Below, piece by piece: positions 1 to 10,049 of a stretch of 64,000 nt of DNA. Position numbers and translations under genes: made by a program. The notes beneath the pieces were generated by a model that did no database searches, was not told where the DNA came from, and saw only the letters and a program-made list of their open reading frames with translations. This DNA is from Stomoxys calcitrans (Eukaryota > Arthropoda > Insecta > Diptera > Muscidae), in the NCBI RefSeq assembly GCF_963082655.1, contig NC_081556.1:68743227-68807226 (forward strand), in the 5' to 3' direction. Within the stretch, counting starts at the first letter, position 1; the number at the start of each line of letters is the position of its first letter.

Positions 1-66
1 TGAAAATATTTTGTATTGATTTAAATGACAAAAATATGTGGAAGTAGTCTAAATTTCGGAATACAT

Positions 67-170
67 TCACTTTTGCTCGATATAACCACCCTTTGCCTTG
101 ACTTTTGCTCTGAGCCATTCAGGAATTTTTGTTGTGCTGTGCACCTCGTAAGAACTTCTACAGCCACTTT
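67..170 (-). pseudogene. possible Tc1-like transposase C-terminal remnant
   Basis: On the minus strand a short open frame reads IPEWLRAKVKAKGGYIEQK and then stops (TGA at 69-67). An ending of the form KAKGGYxxxx-stop resembles the last residues of Tc1/mariner transposases. No catalytic region lies nearby in the window, so this could be the edge of a larger element or a chance match. Confidence 0.3.
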
Positions 171-254
171 TGATTATTTACGATAGTGTAATCACTAGGC
201 GGTTGATGGCCTTCGTTTCTTTCCAGTATAGCGGCAGATCTAGAGTCCGGTAGT

Positions 255-607
255 AGGCACACAATGAACTGCGGATCCTGGAGATCGCTTGTTAAGGCAA
301 CAGTATGCATTTTGCAAGTCTAGTGAAACACCATTTATAACCTAGTCAGCTTCATGGAGGCTTCTCTCACTGTGAAGGAATATACAATGATAGCGTTACT
401 TGACAGTTAGGGTGCTTTCAATAATGTAAAATCATGAGAGAGCTGAAGTTTCTGGGCATCAATACTACCGTTAACAATTAATAATTTGCTAAGAGATGCA
501 TTAAGGTATGTTTGGGATCGGTAGATCTGCAAAGATGGAACAGCAGTGGAACACCTCACGGAGGTGTACTGTCGCCTCTATTTTGGAATATAGCCATTTA
601 CAATATA
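255..607 (+). pseudogene. R1/LOA-like LINE reverse transcriptase fragment (family F, copy 1, first part)
   Basis: This stretch matches the better preserved copy at 11740-12090 nearly base for base over long blocks (GATAGCxTTxCTTGAC, GGTGCTTTCAATAATGTAAAA). It encodes the centre of a non-LTR reverse transcriptase: a degraded FLDIEGAFNNV motif, then GSVDLQRW and a GTPHGGVLSPLFWNIAI block around 512-600, which is the GTPQGG motif with Q changed to H. Stops and frameshifts (for example CTTGACAGTTAG near 400) show it is dead. It breaks off just before the YADD active-site region, and a DINE-1-like repeat follows at 664. The same family resumes at 1552, so the repeat probably landed inside this LINE. 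Confidence 0.75.
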
Positions 608-663
608 GCCGGATATGCTAATTCATTTGCCGTTAAGAAGCTAAACGTACGACGTGAGCTACA

Positions 664-1547
664 ACAAGTAAAAGCGTGTCACATCTTATATGCTCTCCAC
701 CATGGATCGCATTTGCCAAGTTATTTGAATTACTTTTCAAATATATATGAGCTAAATGAAGTTATTGACCGATATTTGCCGTACTTGTCATGCCGTTGAA
801 GTTATAGAAAAATAACATCTCGAAAATTTCAGGCAAATTGCAGAATAATTGCGCCCTGAAGAGGCTCAGAAAGTCAAATTGCGAGATCGGTTTATATTGC
901 AGCTATATCAGTTTATGAACCGATTTAGATCATACTTGGCACAGTTGTTGAAAGTTATACCAAAACAACAGCCAAATTGGATAAGAATGGCGTCATCTAG
1001 GACTTAAGAAGTCAAATCAGGAGATCGGTTTTATCGCAGCTATATCAGGATATGGACTGATATGGACTTAACAAAGTTGTTGGAAGTCATACCACAACAA
1101 TATGTGCAAAATTTCACTTTTGCTGAAAATAAGATAAGAATTGCGCCCTCTAGAAGTTCAAGAAGTCTAATCGGGAGATCGGTTTTTATGGCAGCTTTAT
1201 CAGGTTATGGACTGATTTTGACCATACTTAGCACAGTTGTTGGAAGTCATACCAAAACGACTGAGGCAAAATTTCAGCAGAAGTGAATAAGAATTGCACC
1301 CTCTAGAAGCTCAAGGAGTCTTAACGGAAGATCGGTGTAAATGGCGGCTATATCAAAACAAGCACCGATTTGGCCCATTTACAATCTTAACTGACCTACA
1401 CTAATAAGAAGTATTTGTGCAAAGTTTCAAGTGCCTAGCTTTACTGCTTCGAAAGTGAACGTGCTTTCGACAGACAGACGGGCGGATGGACGGACGGACG
1501 GTCGGACAGACGAAATTAGTGTACCCCACCCTATGGTGGAGGGTTTA
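664..1547 (-). mobile_element. DINE-1-like repeat, subfamily A (copy A1)
   Basis: Begins ACAAGTAAAAGCGTG and ends with the subterminal inverted repeat GGTGGAGGGTTTA. The GTCY microsatellite lies at about 1470-1510 and three degenerate 153-bp-type units lie between. The GGCCGAA hairpin is eroded in this copy. LINE family F sequence flanks it on both sides. Confidence 0.85.
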
Positions 1548-1551
1548 AAAA

Positions 1552-2060
1552 GTAGTAGAAAGGGTAAGAAAGGCAACCCTAACACCTGTAAGAGAACCAT
1601 TGCCAAATAATTGGGGAAAGGCAGACCTATAATGCTGTTATGCTGTTTGGTATTGAGGTCTGGTAGTCGCCGCTTTAAAAGTTCACATAATCAGCTGGAT
1701 CCAAAGCAAGGCTTGTTTGTGCATCACAGCCGCATTGAGGACGACACCATCTGATGCACTGAGTTTAATGCTACACCTCGTGCCTCTGGACATTGTGTAT
1801 TGACAAATTCGTGCGATTACTGCTGTGAAGCTAAGGAATATTTCTTTTTGGTTATACGGCGGCTACGGACACTATGTTATCCTTGATACAATTGCGAAGT
1901 TACAGACAGTATGGACTACACATTTTTTGCTTTGTTTTTTGATAAAAAGTACTGTACCACTATTCGAACTCATCGTTAGAAGTATGGTTACTCTACCCCA
2001 TAAACGAAAAACAGAAAGAGAAAACGATATCCGATTTGGATGTTGGTGGGCATAGCAGAA
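1552..2060 (+). pseudogene. LINE family F, copy 1, second part (RT thumb to start of RNase H)
   Basis: The sequence picks up the family F polyprotein after the DINE insertion. GAAAGGGTAAGAAAGGC corresponds to 26460-26476 in copy 4, and the tract encoding CLCITAALRTTPSDAL is recognisable at 1710-1760. From about 1803 an open frame reads RQIRAITAVKLRNISFWLYGGYGHYVILD and ends with ENDIRFGCWWA. That resembles the linker and the start of an RNase H domain (ENDIRFYTDG in family members as I recall them). Frameshifts are present and the copy ends near 2060. Confidence 0.65.
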
Positions 2061-3180
2061 AACATCATTCAGGCTGGATCGACTCAAAATGGTTGGACGA
2101 TTAAGAATATACCCTCTTATGAGGCCACAAATCAATATTTCGTGGTTTTATGTATGCAATGATTAAAAAATATACCCTCATCCAAAGTGAATGCTATACA
2201 AAATCAAAATGGAAAGCAAAATTTAATTAGTTGGGAAAACAGTAAGCAGCACCGATCAGAGATGGTCTGTGTGTCGTTTTTTAAGCTTTCGACTGTCAGA
2301 AAGTTGTAAACCTCGAAAACATCATATACTTGTATAAAAGCTATAAAAAGTAGTAAACGTCATAAATCTCAAAATTGGTGCGCTTCTTGTTTAGTTTCGA
2401 CCACATATTATTGTTTTAGAGTTATTGTTGTTGCTATAGCGCCTATATAAATTTTTCAAAATTTTAAATTTAATAAAATTTTTTTTTATTTTAAATTTAT
2501 TTATAATAAGCGCTTTGCCTTCCGGAGCATTTCGACCACCTTAAGATATTCACAAATGCCTCCAGTATGTATTAGTGAAGGAGAATAATTGTAAAAAAGG
2601 TTGTTAATGTTCTTGCCAGGATTGGAAGTCGGACGTTTTCTGTCATAAGAGCACGTTCTACCTATGCACCAGTGTTGCCATATTCATAAATTCACAACAA
2701 TTGATACTAATTGTACGATTTCCTAATTGTTTTTTAATTCTGTCAAACACTAATTGTTCTTTAATTCTGTCATAGTTTTTTGGCTAGGTTTATGACGTTT
2801 TTGACATATGTATGTATTATGTCGAATATGTCGGAGTTTCCGAAGATGCTTACCCATGCGCAACGGTGACATTAGATAGGCCGAATAAAGTGGAAATTCG
2901 ATTGAATTTAAAAATAGACAAAATGATGACAATGTGATTGGAAACAACAGCGAGAATCACCACCAACAAATTCAGCGCCATCTATTGGGAGATAGAAATT
3001 ATTTGAATAGCCAAACGAATCCGAACAAAGAAAAAGAGCGCGAGAGGTACAGGAGAGTGTGTTCAAAGTTGATCATATGCTTTTCACTACTGTTTTGACA
3101 AGTTGTCTGTCCTTCGAATAGATACAAGCTTCCACAATAGTCCAAAAGTTCTATAAAAACATGGCCGCAAAATATATACG
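2061..3180. other. unassigned AT-rich DNA
   Basis: I see no gene or recognisable element here. Short near-identical 27-bp tandem units (CTAATTGTTTTTTAATTCTG, then CTAATTGTTCTTTAATTCTG) start at 2723 and 2750. Two ATATACCCTC tracts at 2106 and 2169 resemble DINE ends but have no supporting flank. Confidence 0.5.
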
Positions 3181-3250
3181 TAACTTAGTGAATGCAAATA
3201 AGAGTAATTGAAAAGAAAGTAATAATTCATATGGTGAAAGAGGAAGTTCT

Positions 3251-3276
3251 GCGAAGCGGGCCGGACTCAGCTATCT
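3251..3276 (+). mobile_element. Helitron-like 3' terminus
   Basis: The block GCGAAGCGGGCCGGACTCAG followed by CTA matches the 3' end of the Helitron at 25441-25463 (GCGGAGCGGACCCGGTTCGG then CTAA). The last base of the canonical CTRR terminus is missing because another Helitron-type 5' end starts immediately at 3277. Confidence 0.5.
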
Positions 3277-3435
3277 TATATATAAAAATCACTTTGTGTT
3301 TGTTTGTGTGTTCCTTATAGACTCAGAAGCGGCTGAACCGATTTTCTTGAAATTTTCACGCTCAAAAACTATGCGGCCCAATCTGGACTTGAAAATGTCT
3401 ACCGCATTGCTTTTGTTGGTTAGAATAGAGTTCTT
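3277..3435 (+). mobile_element. Helitron-like 5' terminus fragment
   Basis: Starts TCTTATATATAAAAATCAC, continues TTTGTGTTTGTTTG and then AGACTCAGAAGCGGCTGAAC. This closely matches positions 23636-23720, at the start of the complete 1836-bp Helitron. It runs directly into LINE family F coding sequence at about 3436, so only the first 160 bp or so remain. Confidence 0.55.
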
Positions 3436-3800
3436 AGTCATTATGTCCGTCATGACAGGTCGTTGACTGATCGCAAAACATGCGATAGACTGAAGGTTTC
3501 AAGTAACGACTTCTGCAGAAGCTGTGAGGTCGTCGAAGAAGAGAATACTATAGAACATCTGTTGCTTGTCTAAACTGGTAAGTAAACTTGAGGACTTGTC
3601 TGAATAAGCGGATATGTACTATCGTAAGTTGTTTGTCTTTGTAAAGTTATCTGGATGGTTCAACGGTAGGAAATACAAGTAAGAGAAGGAATGTTCCTTC
3701 TCCTGTTCCTGTGGTATCGCAATGGGCGAAAACCTCAAAGTGAGTCTGATTCCAGACTGCCACTCAAATCTAACTTAATATTAAGAAAACGAAATGGTCC
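3436..3800 (+). pseudogene. LINE family F, C-terminal polyprotein fragment (copy 2)
   Basis: Translation in shifting frames gives VMSVMTGR, then DRLKVSSNDFCRSC, EEENTIEHLLL, LDGSTVGN and VPVVSQWAK. The Cys-x2-Cys plus xIEHLL block is the C-terminal zinc-binding signature shared by R1/LOA/I-type polyproteins. It matches the end of copy 3 at 12815-12900 (SVMTSHCLIGKHADRLK, then SNDF). At least one stop and several frameshifts make it a pseudogene. Confidence 0.65.
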
Positions 3801-3929
3801 GGGCCAGTTTCAAGAAAGCCTTTCAATCTTCTCGCCGATCAAAATGATGAAACCTAACTCTCTTGGGATCTAATTGTGTGTACAAACAATCGTTCAAAGT
3901 ATCATTGGAAAACAAAGTGGAGTTTTTGG

Positions 3930-4925
3930 CTCTATGATATAAGTTCCCAGGAAATAGCCCTCCCAAAATCGAGTATGGTACAACTCCCCAAAATGCTATA
4001 CATAAAGCAAAAACAACTATTTTAGGATAGTAATTTAATTTTTTGGGGATTTATTTCATATAAGTTTTTTGGGAAGTTATTTCATTATGAAATAACTCCC
4101 CATTTTTTAAAAAAATAAATAAATCCCCAAACTAAATACCCAAAAAACAACTATTTTGGGATAGTAATTTAATTTTTTTTTGAGATTTTTTTCATTAAGT
4201 TTTTGGGAAGTTATTTCATTAAAAAAATAAAATAAATCCCCAAAACTAATTTTTTGGGGATTTATTTCATTTTGTTATAACCATCAATAAGTCAAATCTA
4301 TAAATCGAAGAACCACTAAATATTTCGCATAGCTACAGCAATGCGTGTTCCTGAATGCATTTTTCAGTCAGGCGTAACAGGCGTATCAGTGAGGAGCTAT
4401 ACGTGATAGATTACCAAATGATCTTTCAACGTAAGTCTTCTTATAAAGATTTGAATAAATATGACTGGTGATTTAAGTATTGTCTGGGTGGTTTTGCTTC
4501 CTGGCGGCAAGTGTGTTTTATCAAATACAATAATAAGGCACTTAAGGCTCTAAAAGTAATCAAAGACGAGTGCTAAAATTACGGAAAGGCGTATTTGAGG
4601 CGTATCGCGATATACTGCTTTATATCAAAGAAAATGTTATTGACATGTAGCCAAATATGTTTATTAAAGTTTAAATGTCAATGCTGGTCTTTACTTAAGT
4701 GTGAACTTTATGTATATTGAATTAATAAAATTAATATTTTCAACAACATTTCCAAATCTGTTTCAACCTTTAAAATGAAATAAGCCTCCAAAAAGTATTA
4801 AGGGGTTATTTTGATTTTCTGTTTGGAGACTTATTTCATTTACTAAGGTATTCTTTCATTTAAATTTTTTGGAATTAAAATTATTTAATTTTCAGCTTTG
4901 GGGAGTTATTTCGTAGTGGCGGAAT
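3930..4925. repeat. unclassified repeat rich in TTTATTTCAT / CCCCAAA motifs
   Basis: Blocks of about 80 bp recur at 4010-4090 and 4142-4222 (ACAACTATTTTxGGATAGTA, then GGGAAGTTATTTCATT). The motif GAAATAACTCCCC and its complement GGGGATTTATTTCAT appear in both orientations near both edges (3980-4280 and 4780-4920), around a core without repeats (4290-4780). The same vocabulary occurs at 22256-22647. This suggests a foldback-like DNA element, but I cannot name a superfamily. Confidence 0.45.
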
Positions 4926-4971
4926 TTTTCAAGTTTTTGCCTGTTAAGGCGAAGATTATTATTTTATAATT

Positions 4972-5338
4972 ATTATTTTTCATTGCTCTTTCGTAACGAG
5001 CTTTTTATGATCGAAGTATTTTGTAATGGAAGATTAAAGCCAGAAAATACCACAATACCAACCATAACATGACATGCTTCGTTCTTGGTAGAATCTCATC
5101 GGATACCTTTGGGTGTGAGGGCTTCAATAGCAGTACGTTGGTATGTTGGACATATATCGAAGTCATTGCAAAAAACGCCTCTATGACGTAAGTATCACGC
5201 TCGACACCCTGTCTGCAAGCTGTTCTTTTCTCAATGCGTGTGTTTGTGTGTATAGTGGCAAATTTTTTGTCTACTTCCATGGTATACACATGTTTCTTTG
5301 CATCTTTCGGAAGTGTCCAGGTTCGAATCTCGGCCGGA
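4972..5338 (-). mobile_element. SINE-like retroposon, family E (copy 1)
   Basis: Homologous to 44203-44556 and 47147-47473. Shared blocks include GACGAGCTC (here AACGAGCTT), CACGCTCGACA, CAATGCxTGTxTTxxTGTG and the A-rich tail on the minus strand (T-rich at 4972-4981). It is flanked by a near-perfect direct duplication of about 31 bp beginning CTGTTAAGGCGAAGATTAT at 4941 and again at 5339, as expected for target-primed insertion but longer than usual. A sequence like an antisense tRNA B box (GGTTCGAATC at 5321) is present, but a tRNA-type promoter on the A-tailed strand is not evident. Confidence 0.6.
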
Positions 5339-5377
5339 CTGTTAAGGCGAAGATTATCATTTTGTAATTTTCATTTT

Positions 5378-6140
5378 AATACCCACCTCCGAAGGATGGA
5401 GTATCTTCATTTTGTCATCCCGTTTGCAACACATCGAAATATCCATTTCCGACCCTATAAAGTATATTCTTGATCAGCGTAAAAATCTAAGACGATCTAG
5501 CCATGTCCATCCGTCTGTCTGTTGTAATCACTCTACAGTCTTTAAATAAGAGATATTGAGCTGAAACTTTGCACAGATTCGTTTTTTGTCCAGAAGTAGG
5601 TTAAGTTCGAAGATGGGCTATATCGGACTATATCTTAGCCCCCATATAGACCGATCCGCCGATTTATGGTCTTAGGCCACATTTATTATCCGATTTTGCT
5701 GAAATTTGGGACAGTGAGTTGTGATAGGCCAGTCGATATCCTTCCTCAATTTGGCTTAGATCGGTCCAGATTTGGATATGGCTGCCATATAGACCGATAT
5801 CTCGATTTAAGGTTTTTGGCCCATAAAAGGCGCATTTATTGTACGATTTCGCTGAAATTTGACTTGTGTTAGGCTTTTCGACGTCCGTATCGTATATGGT
5901 TCAGATCGATCTATATTTGGTTATGGCTAATTAAAAACCAATATTTGTTCTACAAAATTGAACCATGAGTTGTACTTATTTGATCACTTAATGTTCGTGT
6001 CGAATTTGGTCCAAATCGGGCGATATATTTCGATATAGCTGCTATGGGGGCATAAATTATGCATATTTCACCGGATTATGACGAAAGGTGGTCTACATAT
6101 ATACCCGAGGTGGCGGGTATTCAAAGTTCGGTCCGGCTCT
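5378..6140 (+). mobile_element. DINE-1-like repeat, subfamily B
   Basis: Starts AATACCCACCTCCGAAGGATG, the subfamily B 5' end. The AAAGTATATTCTTGATCAG block and a GTCY tract (5505-5525) follow, then several 153-bp-type units containing CCATATAGACCGAT. The 3' end GAGGTGGCGGGTATTCAAAGTTCGG is followed by an eroded hairpin. Confidence 0.85.
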
Positions 6141-7530
6141 AATTTCTACGCATTTGGGCGAAATCAAAACAGATACAACAATTAAGCACCACTGACATTG
6201 ACGTTTAAAAGGCAGTTGATAAATGTGGAAAACAAGTCTCAAAAGAGTAGGTCCGGGAGGTATCGCTTTTCATGCTTCTGTTCTCAGTAGCCAGCAGTAA
6301 AATAAAAAATCTTAATAAATATGTAATAACCATCCCTTATTGTTTTACCTAGATTTAAGAAGATTATTCCAGCTGAACAACTTAAAATTTTTCAAATGTT
6401 TAGTGTGGAAAGAAGCACATCGGCACAGCTAGTTCCCTATTTAAAAGCTACAACTGTGCCGTATATGAGATATGCGAGCATGGTATGTGTTTGAATTATT
6501 AGCTCTGGCGTTTTGTGTTGGGTATGACTTGCTCCTTGTCATGTCTTAGTTTGCTGATTGATTTATATTGCGAACGATATGAAAAGCTCTCGTCCGAAAA
6601 GATTTCCATTTTAACTACAAAAGGAGTTCACTACATTGTTATGGACGAGGTGTCGTTTTTTTGTGTTATTTGAAGCGAGAGTGTTAGGAGGTACTATTTT
6701 TTTTTTGGATGAGTATTTTATGGCTTTCCATTTGAGATTTTTGAAATGAAATGGTATTAAACAGAAAAAAGCCGGAATTCTGCCCATGAATATGTTGACC
6801 GAGGGTCATAAAGAATATTTGTATTCTTTTTTGTTTTGTTTGAAGGTATGGCAAAGTGGTTCGGTTCCGTCAAGTGGTCAGCGAGCGAACATGGCAATTT
6901 AACATTCGTTTGTCTTTGACATGACTAATGCTGCTTCAAATGGAAATTTACATTTTAATGCTGACCTAGTGCGAAGACTCGTCCAAACTCACCTGTGTCG
7001 CTCCAAATATGTCATTGCTTTGGTAGGTCATGTAGGTTGTTAGTTGAGTCGTTCTATGTGCTTTTGACATTTGATTTCAATTTTCCATTGCTATGCTTGG
7101 GAATGTGCATAGTCAGGTGCTTTTGTTTTGTGATTAGAAAAACAGACTGAAACTTGGGCTAGCCTAAATGTTATTCCAAGTATGTATCCATATTGAAAAA
7201 TATTTTCCATGACCAAGGCATTGGATTAAACGTAAGCTTTCTATTGCCCCAAAATTGATATTTGCAATGTACAGGAGTTTTGAAGATTTCCAACCAGTTA
7301 GCAGTTCAAGGAGGAAGAATTGTGGAACAGGACCACTTAATTAAATCATAAATCACTCAAATGTCCTGGTGACTTCGAATTTCGTTTGCATGTTGGAGGA
7401 TAATCTTTCTAATGATGTGTTAATTTGGTAATAGATTCGAACCATAGAATCAAGACCCTTCAATTTAATTTTATTTCTTTTTTGAATCACTGTACGTTTA
7501 AACATTATATCTTTGCTTTTACGTTTTTGG
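6141..7530. other. unassigned AT-rich DNA
   Basis: I find no long open frame, repeat end or RNA gene in this 1.4-kb stretch. A few short coding-like phrases (around 6395-6480) are too brief to interpret. Confidence 0.4.
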
Positions 7531-8175
7531 TTAGGGTAGGTTAGGTTGAAAAGAGGGTGCAGATATTAATCCGCCCCAAGTTAGGAATTCCGTGCCATTT
7601 ACAAAATCCTTAATTGTCTTCAATACCACTCCCCTAAGTTGATTCATGTCTGGTATTGTATCTCCACCTAAGTGCCGGTATCTGTTAAACGCGAAAGCCG
7701 GGCAATGACAAAGGAAATGCTCCAACGTCTCATCATCTTCCACGCATGTCTTACACAGGCTATCACTTGCCGCACCGATTTGACATAAGTGAGCTCATAG
7801 ACCTATGTGTTCCGTTATGATACCAATAGCTATACTGACCTTCTTCTTGCTTCATTTCAGTAATAGTCTCGTCTTCTCACGATCTGGATCCCCCCATAGG
7901 ATTTTCGCCGTCCTACCGACCGATCGCTGTTCCACAATGTTGCATACGCATTCGTCGCACACTCCCTTAACTCGGACTGCGTCGACCCGAAAGGCTTCGG
8001 TTTTACCAATTTTATTGACGGCAGTCCTCTGGCCTTCACCGCCAAATCGTCTACCCTTTCATTTCCCCTTCCTCAGAGAAGGCGTTAATCTCCTTCTTAC
8101 ACTGCAAGACTGTTGGTGACCTTACCGTCTTGGTTGTTATTGCCCTTATGGCAATTTCACTGTCGGTATGATATA
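7531..8175 (-). pseudogene. LINE family D C-terminal fragment (RNase H end to 3' tail)
   Basis: Reads on the minus strand from the end of an RNase H domain through TQSELREC to a C-terminal module EDDETLEHFLCHCPAF and ends FLTWGGLISAP. The copy at 37281-39051 matches it closely. The 3' end carries the tail AACCTAACCTACCCTAACC (minus strand), which recurs in the other copies. It is 5'-truncated near 8175 and frameshifted (near 7990 and 8065), so it cannot be functional. Confidence 0.8.
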
Positions 8176-8369
8176 AGTATTGAATAACTCTTCAAATTGT
8201 TGGGTTCCATTATTCCACTCCGTTTTGGCAGTTCTTTTTTCGCTCCTCACCGTTCCACGCTCCACTCACGCCCCTTTACTATTAAATTGACTATTTTTCA
8301 CAGCTTCATAGGGTATGTATATTATTTTTGCTCTTATGCTTGGAAACTCACGCAATATTCAGCTCTGAT

Positions 8370-8826
8370 TATATATATTCTTGATAGCCGTCTATATCGG
8401 ACTACGTCTTTATAAAGCCCCCATATAACTGAACTCTCAAATTGATTTCTTGAGCCTCTAGAGGTCGCGATTCTCATCTGATTTGGTTAAAATTTTACAA
8501 ATCTGTATCTTTTATGACCTCCAACATTCTTGACATAGCCGATCTACCGATCCAGAACCGATCTACCGATCGAATGTCTTGAGCCTCATGAGGGCGCAAT
8601 TCTTATCCGATTTGCCAGACATTTCGCATAATTTCTCCTACGACATGTTTGCAAAGCAAGGTCTGAACCAGTTTTGCTCCCATATAAAAACGAATCATCC
8701 GGTTTTACTTCTTAACCATATACTGGAAGCAATTCCTAACTAAATTTTTCAAAAAAGGTTTGTTGCTTCATTCTTTTTAGTTTCTGCCTAAAAAGAGAAT
8801 CGGCCCGACCCAACTTAGCTTGTTTT
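8370..8826 (+). mobile_element. DINE-1-like repeat, degenerate internal-deleted copy (A type)
   Basis: Enters at the TATATATTCTTGATAG block and lacks the GTCY tract. It contains two or three unit fragments (TTGAGCCTCTAGAGG, TGAGCCTCATGAGGGC). It ends AATCGGCCCGACCCAACTTAG then CTTGTTTT, an eroded hairpin and 3' terminus. Confidence 0.6.
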
Positions 8827-9017
8827 AAGTTGTTTTGACTTTAAGTTGAAACCTTTTAAAATCCGTAGAAATCTGTTCCTTAATTCGTTTTCTATAACAA
8901 TTTAATGAAAGTTAACTCTAAAGTTATCTCGTGTTAACTAATCTTAGTTTTTTTGAAAGTCCGCCACCGTGGATAAATTTATTATCCTATTTTATTATAA
9001 CTCCTCTATAATTATAT

Positions 9018-9872
9018 ATGCACAGATTTGGATCATGTTCCGTTTAGATGCCAATAAGCTTTTACATGTCCCGGTTTCAAATTTCAGCGACATTGGGTAT
9101 CATAAGCGCCTGTTATGAGCTTAAGATCCTAGAGTGGCAGATCGGTCTACATAAATGGCAGCTACCATGTTCGGTTTTGATGTTGGAAGGCTTTGTACAA
9201 CTCACTGTTTCCAACTTCAAAGAAATCAGATAATAAAGACATCTGCTATGGTTCTAAGACACAATATCGCCATATTTGGCATGGATGTCGAAGACATCTC
9301 GATACCAAGTTTTAGCGAAATCGGTTATGAGCTTATGGTCCCCAATATCACTTTTTTCATTTCAGTGAAATTGGGTAATAAATGCGTCTGTTATGGCCTA
9401 TGATCCTTTAAATCGTTCTATATGGGAATCATACTTAAATATAGTCCGATCGAAACCATATTTGGCATGGATTTCAAGGGGTCTAACAGAGCTCACTGTT
9501 TCAAATTTAAATAAATAGGGCTTACGTAGGTTAAAAGGTATCCAAATATAATACGATCTGGACCACAATTCGCAGTTCCAAATTTTAGCAAAATCGGGAG
9601 ACGGCCGTACCTAAATACCTAAAGCCACCTTTTGAAATTTGAGCAAAATTGGACAGTATATGCGGGTTCAAGACCCAAAATCGGTCTATACTGCAGCTAT
9701 ACCCAACATAACCGGTGTACGGATGAAATACGAATCTGTGCCAAATTTCTGCTCAATATCAAAATTTTTGAAGGCTGTAGCATGATTACAATAGACGGAT
9801 AGACAGACTGATAGACACATGGGCCTTGTTAAATCGCATTATAATTTTACGACGATCAAGAATATATACAAA
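9018..9872 (-). mobile_element. DINE-1-like repeat, subfamily B, truncated
   Basis: Repeated blocks such as AGATCGGTCTA, CTCACTGTTTCAAATTT and AAATCGGG mark B-type units. On the minus strand it leads into a GTCY-like tract (9795-9818) and the TATATATTCTTGATCGTC block (9852-9868). The hairpin end and the TATACCC end are both missing. Confidence 0.65.
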
Positions 9873-10049
9873 CCAAAAAAAATTGTTTGTTCTTTTATAA
9901 GAAATAAATAATTTGTCAGATTATATTCTAACAATTAATTTACATGATTATACTAAATTTCTTATTAAAAATAAAAGTTTGCGAAACTAATGGTTTTTGT
10001 TTGCTGAAAATGGGAAAGCAGATATGACTGGCAAAAATAAGGCTGTTGT

